NCBI GenBank assembly: GCA_020720565.1
Contig: DYOK01000092.1
Coordinates: forward strand, 1-10,520
Source: Acetofilamentum sp.
GTDB lineage: Bacteria > Bacteroidota > Bacteroidia > Bacteroidales > JAFGXI01
Length of the DNA stretch: 10,520 nt
Direction: 5' to 3'
The notes beneath the pieces were generated by a model. It was given only the letters and a program-made list of their open reading frames with translations, had not been told where the DNA came from and did no database searches. Position numbers and translations under genes: made by a program. Of this stretch, positions 5,540 to 10,520 are shown piece after piece; the stretch's first letter is position 1; each line of letters opens with the position of its first letter.

Positions 5540-8500
5540 ATGCGTAAATATTTGATTGTTAGCGTTTTTGTTCTTCTGCTTGGGCAAGGGCTTTGGGCTC
5601 AAGAGGGGAGTTATAACCGCTCGGGGAATGTCGATTTACAAAAAGGCATAGAGCTATACGACAAGGCCAAATATGCGGCTGCAAGAAGTGTATTCGAATC
5701 TTATATCGAGCAAAATAATTCAAAAGAAACGTTTAATTTGGCCGATGCCCATTATTACAGAGCCTTGTGTGCTGTGGTTTTGTTTAACGACGATGCCGAA
5801 TTTTTAGTTAAAAACTTTTTAAAAGAATATCCACAAAGCCCGAGAACCAGTGCACTACCTTTTATAATGGGGAACTATCATTATTATAAAAAGAGTTATG
5901 GGAAAGCACTTTTCTGGTACAAAAAAGTCGATTTATACGATTTAGATGTGAATCAGAACGAAGAATTTTACTTTAAATCAGGCTATTGCTATTTTGTTAG
6001 AGAAAAAATCGACAGTGCGTCTGCACAATTTGTTAAAGTAAAGGATGGGTCTAGCAAGTATGCCATCCCTGGAAAATATTTTTATGGACATATTGCGTAC
6101 AGCGAACAAAAATACGAAACAGCACTAAAGGTGCTCAAACCGCTCGAGTCTGACGATTTGTTTGGTGCCATTATACCTTATTATATGGTACAAATATATT
6201 ATTATCAAAACGAGAATCAGACCATCATTGAATATGCACCTCAATTGCTAGATTCTGGCAAAACGCATCGAGTGCCCGAAATCAAAAGAATTTTGGGCGA
6301 AGCTTATTACAAGACACAACAATTTGCTCAAGCTGTTCCTTATTTATTAGCTTACAAAGAGCATGTCGAAGATTTTCAACGTACCGACGCTTATCAATTG
6401 GCGTTTGCCTATTATAAGATTGCAGATTACCAGCATGCCGCTGAGTTTTTCTCGGGCATCCAAAACCTTAGAGATTCACTCTCGCAGGGCGCATTTTACC
6501 ACTTAGGCTATTGCTACGTTCAGTTGGGGCAAAAAGACAAAGCCTTGTTAGCTTTTCAAGAAGCTGCAGGTTTAGACAAAATGCCCGACGTTAAAGAAGA
6601 TGCGGCTTATAATTATGCGAAATTATCGTACGAATTGTCGTTTTCACCGTTCAACGATGCCATTCAAGCGTTTAAAGAGTATCTTAAAAATTATCCCAAT
6701 TCGAGACACCGCGACGAGGTTTATTCGCATTTGAGTATGATGTTTTTATCGACTAAAAATTATTCTTTAGCCATTGAAACCTTGAATCAGATCGAGAAAA
6801 AAACGCCAGAGTTAACCGAAGCTTATCAAAGAGTAACCTATTTTAGAGGGCTCGAAAAATTTAACGACGGAGAATTTAGACCTGCTATCGAACTTTTTGA
6901 TCAATCGCTTAAGAATGCTAAATTTAATTTAACGTACAGAGCATTAGCTAAATATTGGCGTGCTGAGGCATATTACCGAATTGGCGACTATGCTAAAGCG
7001 ACTACAGATTATAACGACTTTATTTTAACGTCGGGGGCTTTCGGAAGTAACGAGTATAAAGATGCCCATTACAATTTGGCTTACGCTTTTTTTAAGCAAA
7101 AAAAATACGACGATGCCAATGTTTGGTTCCGTAAATACATTGCATTTACCGATGGAACACCAAAAACCAAACTTGCCGACAGTTACAACCGAATTGGCGA
7201 TGGTTTCTTTATCGCGATGCAGTACGATTTTGCAGTGGAATATTATGCCAAGGCCATAGAGGCCAACGAACGTCAAGTAGACTACGCACTGTTTCAAAAA
7301 GCCTTCAGTTTAGGACTGCTAAAACGGTACGACGAAGAAATTACGGCCATCAATACGCTGACTAAAACGTATCCCAAATCGGCGTATTTTGACGATGCAT
7401 TATACGAACGTGCTAATGCCTATAAATATCTGAATCAGTTTAATTTGGCCATCGAAAACTACCAAATTATTGTAGATCAGTATAACGAATCGAGCTACCG
7501 TCCAAAAGCCCTTTTGCAAGTGGGATTACTCGATTACAATACCAGCAAAGAACAGGAAGCTTTAGTACAGTTCAAAACTCTGATTCAAGATTATCCAAAA
7601 TCTGATGAGGCTCAAAAAGCACTTCTGATGATGAAAAATATTTACATTGAGTTGAACCAAGTCGACGAATATATCGAGTTCGCAAATAATCATTCTGTCG
7701 AAACCGAAGTAACAAAAATCGAAGCCGATTCGCTTACCTACACCGCAGCTGCAAATTTATACATGAACTCGAATTGCCAATCGGCATTACCTGCACTTAA
7801 AAAGTACATCGAAAAATATCCCGAAGGTAGAGACTTACTAAATGCACATTATTTTAAAGCCGATTGCGAATTTGCACAAAACGACTACGCCAATGCTTTG
7901 GTTTCGTACGAATTTATTACAAAACAGAAAGTATCGGAGTACACCGAAGAGGCTTTGCTGCGTGCTTCATTTATAACATACAGAGATACCAACTACAAAA
8001 AAACCATTAAGTTTTATCAACAACTGGTGGGGCTGTCGTCGAACCAATCGAGTATAAAAACGGCCAAAATTGGATTGATGCACTCTTATTATAAAACAGC
8101 TCAGTTCGAACAAGCTCGAATATCAGCTTTAGCGGTTTTGCCTATAACCGAAGGTGCAGCCGATTTAGAGCGAGAAGTGCATTATATTTTAGCCAAGTCG
8201 CTTCTTGCTAAAGGCGACACGGCGGGCGCTCAACAAGAGTTTACGCTTTTAGTTGATCAGCCCAAAACCGAAGAAGGAGCTGAGGCAAATTATATGATCA
8301 TCTTATTCCAGTATTTATCGGGGCAGCACAATTTAGCAATAGCCTCGATCAATCAATTTAAAACCAGCAATACATCGCATCAAAAATGGGTGGCCAAAAG
8401 CTTTATGATTTGGTCTGACATTTTCAAAGCCAAAGCCGATTATTTTATGGCCAGAGCCACTTTAGAAAGTGTCATCAAACATTACCCCAACACTACCGAC

Positions 8501-8701
8501 GGTGTTAAAGCCCAAGCTATCGAGAAATTGACCGAAATCGAATTGATCGAGCAACAAATCAAAGCCGAAAACGAAGCCAAAGCCTTGCAATCGACACAAG
8601 AAGAAACAACAAAATTACGTTCACTGCTCGACGAAGATTCGAAAGAATCGGAGCAACATAAAGAAAATCAGGAACTGGTACCTAACGAAACGATAGAGTA
8701 A
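5540..8701 (+). CDS. Large secreted tetratricopeptide-repeat (TPR) protein
   Basis: This 1053-aa protein begins with a Sec signal peptide (MRKYLIVSVFVLLLGQGLWA, cleavage probably before QEG), with no lipobox Cys, so it should be periplasmic or peripherally bound to the envelope. Nearly all the rest is TPR solenoid. I count about 23 TPR-like helix pairs with the usual G/A-Y-x-x-x-x-Y-x-x-A spacing, for example YDKAKYAAARSVFESYI (about 39-55), YCYVQLGQKDKALLAFQEA, YRIGDYAKATTDYNDFI and YKYLNQFNLAIENYQIIV. Several end in the YP(K/N/E)(S/G/T) turn typical of YfiO/CpoB-like TPRs. The C-terminus (about 995-1053) is a charged, probably coiled-coil tail rich in Glu and Gln. TPR arrays bind proteins; no catalytic domain is visible. 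The stop lies 5 nt before the earliest possible start of the barrel gene (50 nt before the preferred one), so the two are surely co-transcribed and may form a complex. I do not recognise a named gene. Confidence 0.9.
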   Translation: MRKYLIVSVFVLLLGQGLWAQEGSYNRSGNVDLQKGIELYDKAKYAAARSVFESYIEQNNSKETFNLADAHYYRALCAVVLFNDDAEFLVKNFLKEYPQSPRTSALPFIMGNYHYYKKSYGKALFWYKKVDLYDLDVNQNEEFYFKSGYCYFVREKIDSASAQFVKVKDGSSKYAIPGKYFYGHIAYSEQKYETALKVLKPLESDDLFGAIIPYYMVQIYYYQNENQTIIEYAPQLLDSGKTHRVPEIKRILGEAYYKTQQFAQAVPYLLAYKEHVEDFQRTDAYQLAFAYYKIADYQHAAEFFSGIQNLRDSLSQGAFYHLGYCYVQLGQKDKALLAFQEAAGLDKMPDVKEDAAYNYAKLSYELSFSPFNDAIQAFKEYLKNYPNSRHRDEVYSHLSMMFLSTKNYSLAIETLNQIEKKTPELTEAYQRVTYFRGLEKFNDGEFRPAIELFDQSLKNAKFNLTYRALAKYWRAEAYYRIGDYAKATTDYNDFILTSGAFGSNEYKDAHYNLAYAFFKQKKYDDANVWFRKYIAFTDGTPKTKLADSYNRIGDGFFIAMQYDFAVEYYAKAIEANERQVDYALFQKAFSLGLLKRYDEEITAINTLTKTYPKSAYFDDALYERANAYKYLNQFNLAIENYQIIVDQYNESSYRPKALLQVGLLDYNTSKEQEALVQFKTLIQDYPKSDEAQKALLMMKNIYIELNQVDEYIEFANNHSVETEVTKIEADSLTYTAAANLYMNSNCQSALPALKKYIEKYPEGRDLLNAHYFKADCEFAQNDYANALVSYEFITKQKVSEYTEEALLRASFITYRDTNYKKTIKFYQQLVGLSSNQSSIKTAKIGLMHSYYKTAQFEQARISALAVLPITEGAADLEREVHYILAKSLLAKGDTAGAQQEFTLLVDQPKTEEGAEANYMIILFQYLSGQHNLAIASINQFKTSNTSHQKWVAKSFMIWSDIFKAKADYFMARATLESVIKHYPNTTDGVKAQAIEKLTEIELIEQQIKAENEAKALQSTQEETTKLRSLLDEDSKESEQHKENQELVPNETIE

Positions 8702-8751
8702 ACACAATGGAAAGTAGAGTTAGAATTCAAAATAAAACTGGATACACCGCC

Positions 8752-10419
8752 ATGAATAAAATGCTTTTAGTACTTATTGCAATTACTTTGTCTGTTAAGC
8801 TATTTGCACAAGAAGAGATTAATCACGACGTGGTGGTCATCAAGTCGTATTCGCCAGTAATTGGCGATGCACAAAAGTTGAGCGATTCCCCTCAAATTGT
8901 AGATACCGCTAAAGTAGACGTACAATTAAAGTACGATATCACGGCCATACCTTTTTCGCCGAATTACATTCCTAAACCTATTCAGCCTGTAAGCATGGTG
9001 GGCGAACCTTTAAATAAGTTGTATCATCACTATGTATTAGCCGGATTTGGTAATTATACCAAGCCGGTGTTCGAATACCGATATGGTACAGACCGATCGA
9101 AAGAGTTATTGGGAGGTTTTAATTTTAAACACATATCGCAACATGGCAATCTGAAAATTGATGGGGCCGATAAAAAACAATATTCAGGATACAGCTACAA
9201 TATGGCTCAAGCTTACATTCACCGAATGTTTAAAAAAACAGCACTCGAAACCGATTTAACTTACCGCCGCTATGCCAATCATTACTATGGGCACAATGCT
9301 TTTGTAAGCGACACATTATTCGATAAAACGACCAATAAACAAGCGTTTAGTTGGATGAATGCCACAGCGCGTTATAAATCGACTAGTTTAAATCCTAACG
9401 ATTTGTATTATAATTTTGCAATGGACTACAATTATTACGAAGATCAACATTCGAATTTCTTAAACGATTTCGGAATCAATGCCATTGCCCAAATGAGCCT
9501 CAATAATGAGCGAATTGGATTAGAGTTCGATTACCGATATTACAACCATTTATCGCCCGTACAGTTGTTTGCCAATTCCATATATCATTTGAACCCTTTT
9601 ATTAAAAAATCAAATAAGAATTGGGGAATTGAAGCGGGTTTAAATATCGATGTGGACGCCAACAACGACTCGACTACATTTCATTACTACCCTAAAATCA
9701 AACTGTATTACAACGTAATCGACTATTTCTTAGTGCCTTATTTGAGTATCTCGGGAGAAAAACAAAGTCAAAATTATCGAAAGATTACTTTAGAAAACGC
9801 TTTTGTTAAGCCTAATTTGGTGGTGCGGAATGTGAATGAGCTTATTGCGTTACAAATTGGATTTAGAGGGAACTTCACAAGTACTTTGTCATACAACATT
9901 AGCGGGAAGTATCGAGTGATTGACGATGCCCATTTCTTTGTCAATGATTCGACCAATCTTACAGAAAATCAGTTTGTTGTGGAATATGACGATGTGGAAC
10001 GCTACGACATCGATGCCGAAATGACTTGGATAAAATCGAAAAAATTGAGATTCAATTTGTTGGCGCAGTATCATGGTTTTAAACTCGACGAAATTGAGCA
10101 TGCATGGCATGTGCCCGATTACGAGGTGCATTTCTCGACCAATTATAACATCCAGAGCAAAATTATTGTCGATTTCGACGTGTTCGTACTAGGGCAGCGT
10201 TATGCAAAAACATATTATAAAGAAGGCTTAAGCTCGGGTTACTCCGTTGTAAAAGTACCAGAAACACTCGATTTTAATTTAGGAGCAGAATACCGATACA
10301 CGCAAAAATGGAGTGCATTTGTACGCTTTAACAATATTTTAGCTCGAAAAAATTATCTCTGGAATTATTATCCTACCGAAGGGTTTAACGCTACACTTGG
10401 AATTATCTATAGTTTTTAA
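8752..10419 (+). CDS. Outer-membrane beta-barrel protein, TonB-receptor-like but without a plug
   Basis: From the ATG at 8752 this is a 555-aa exported protein. Residues 1-19 (MNKMLLVLIAITLSVKLFA) form a signal peptide, with cleavage probably before QEE. An in-frame ATG at 8707 would add 15 polar residues ahead of the signal peptide (570 aa in total). I prefer 8752 because it gives a normal signal, but neither site has a good ribosome site. After a short N-terminal segment (HDVVVIKSYSP, about 25-35, then a Pro-rich stretch to about 85), the rest alternates aromatic and polar residues like transmembrane beta-strands, starting near YVLAGFGNYTKPVFEYRYG. It ends in LGIIYSF with a C-terminal Phe, the usual signal for BAM insertion. 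Relatives are often labelled TonB-dependent receptor, but there is no room for the roughly 130-residue plug domain. Co-transcription with the TPR protein suggests a joint envelope function. Substrate and role are unknown. Confidence 0.82.
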   Translation: MNKMLLVLIAITLSVKLFAQEEINHDVVVIKSYSPVIGDAQKLSDSPQIVDTAKVDVQLKYDITAIPFSPNYIPKPIQPVSMVGEPLNKLYHHYVLAGFGNYTKPVFEYRYGTDRSKELLGGFNFKHISQHGNLKIDGADKKQYSGYSYNMAQAYIHRMFKKTALETDLTYRRYANHYYGHNAFVSDTLFDKTTNKQAFSWMNATARYKSTSLNPNDLYYNFAMDYNYYEDQHSNFLNDFGINAIAQMSLNNERIGLEFDYRYYNHLSPVQLFANSIYHLNPFIKKSNKNWGIEAGLNIDVDANNDSTTFHYYPKIKLYYNVIDYFLVPYLSISGEKQSQNYRKITLENAFVKPNLVVRNVNELIALQIGFRGNFTSTLSYNISGKYRVIDDAHFFVNDSTNLTENQFVVEYDDVERYDIDAEMTWIKSKKLRFNLLAQYHGFKLDEIEHAWHVPDYEVHFSTNYNIQSKIIVDFDVFVLGQRYAKTYYKEGLSSGYSVVKVPETLDFNLGAEYRYTQKWSAFVRFNNILARKNYLWNYYPTEGFNATLGIIYSF

Positions 10420-10472
10420 TAGGGCAATTGTAGGTAAAGCATTCTTAATTTTGAACCTGTCAACCTTCGGTC

Positions 10473-10520
10473 GATAGATCTATCCTGCCTGACCTACCTA
10501 CCGGCAGGCAGGCGGCAGGC
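10473..10520. repeat. GC-rich inverted/direct repeat cluster beside a 12-bp palindrome
   Basis: A perfect palindrome GATAGATCTATC (10473-10484) runs straight into CCTGCCTG (10484-10491), which pairs with CAGGCAGG (10505-10512) across a 13-nt loop. GGCAGGC is also repeated directly (10503-10509 and 10514-10520). This is far more GC-rich than the rest of the window and looks like a REP-like extragenic repeat, possibly with terminator activity for the TPR/barrel operon, though no T-tract is visible. The window cuts it off. Positions 10420-10472 hold nothing I recognise. Confidence 0.5.

Noticed and set aside
8707..8751. ATG at 8707 as the start of the barrel protein
   Set aside because: It would put 15 polar residues in front of a complete signal peptide. 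Not excluded, but less likely than the ATG at 8752.

Overview
The window looks like chromosomal DNA from a member of the Bacteroidota. Evidence: low-GC coding, candidate promoters built on the phylum-specific -7 element TAnnTTTG, A-rich rather than strong Shine-Dalgarno ribosome sites, signal peptides ending in ...WAQ/...FAQ, a giant periplasmic TPR protein paired with an outer-membrane barrel, and an EF-G2-type translation factor. An anaerobic or facultative lineage near Bacteroidales/Marinilabiliales is plausible, but the sequence alone does not prove it.

Layout. (1) Positions 1-2590, minus strand: a single-gene unit for an EF-G paralogue (EF-G2/FusA2 type) with its own candidate promoter near 2430, a leader of about 135-140 nt, and a hairpin/T-tract terminator at 75-111. 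(2) Positions 2510-5197, minus strand: a three-gene operon. The order is a cytosolic DUF1858 + tandem DUF2249 protein, then a 12-helix membrane protein resembling heme-copper oxidase subunit I/NnrS (4-nt ATGA overlap), then a MIP18/DUF59 (SufT/PaaD-like) Fe-S assembly factor. A good promoter lies at 5167-5197 and a strong terminator at 2510-2561. (3) Positions 5146-5539: a divergent intergenic region with AT-rich repeats. (4) Positions 5540-10419, plus strand: a two-gene operon for a secreted protein with about 23 TPR-like units, followed closely by a plug-less outer-membrane beta-barrel. (5) Positions 10420-10520: a GC-rich inverted/direct repeat cluster next to a 12-bp palindrome, cut by the window end.

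Most interesting points. The EF-G paralogue has Ala where the GTPase catalytic His should be, matching the GTPase-deficient EF-G2 described in Bacteroides. The 12-helix protein carries one motif three times at exact spacing (helices 2, 6 and 10), so the 3 x 4-helix pseudosymmetry of the heme-copper oxidase fold can be read from sequence, but it lacks the helix-10 histidines needed for normal heme binding. Its co-transcription with DUF1858/DUF2249 and an Fe-S assembly factor suggests a small, poorly characterised membrane redox, metal or N-oxide module. This is the best candidate here for an undescribed system. The TPR/barrel pair is probably a conserved envelope machine of unknown role.
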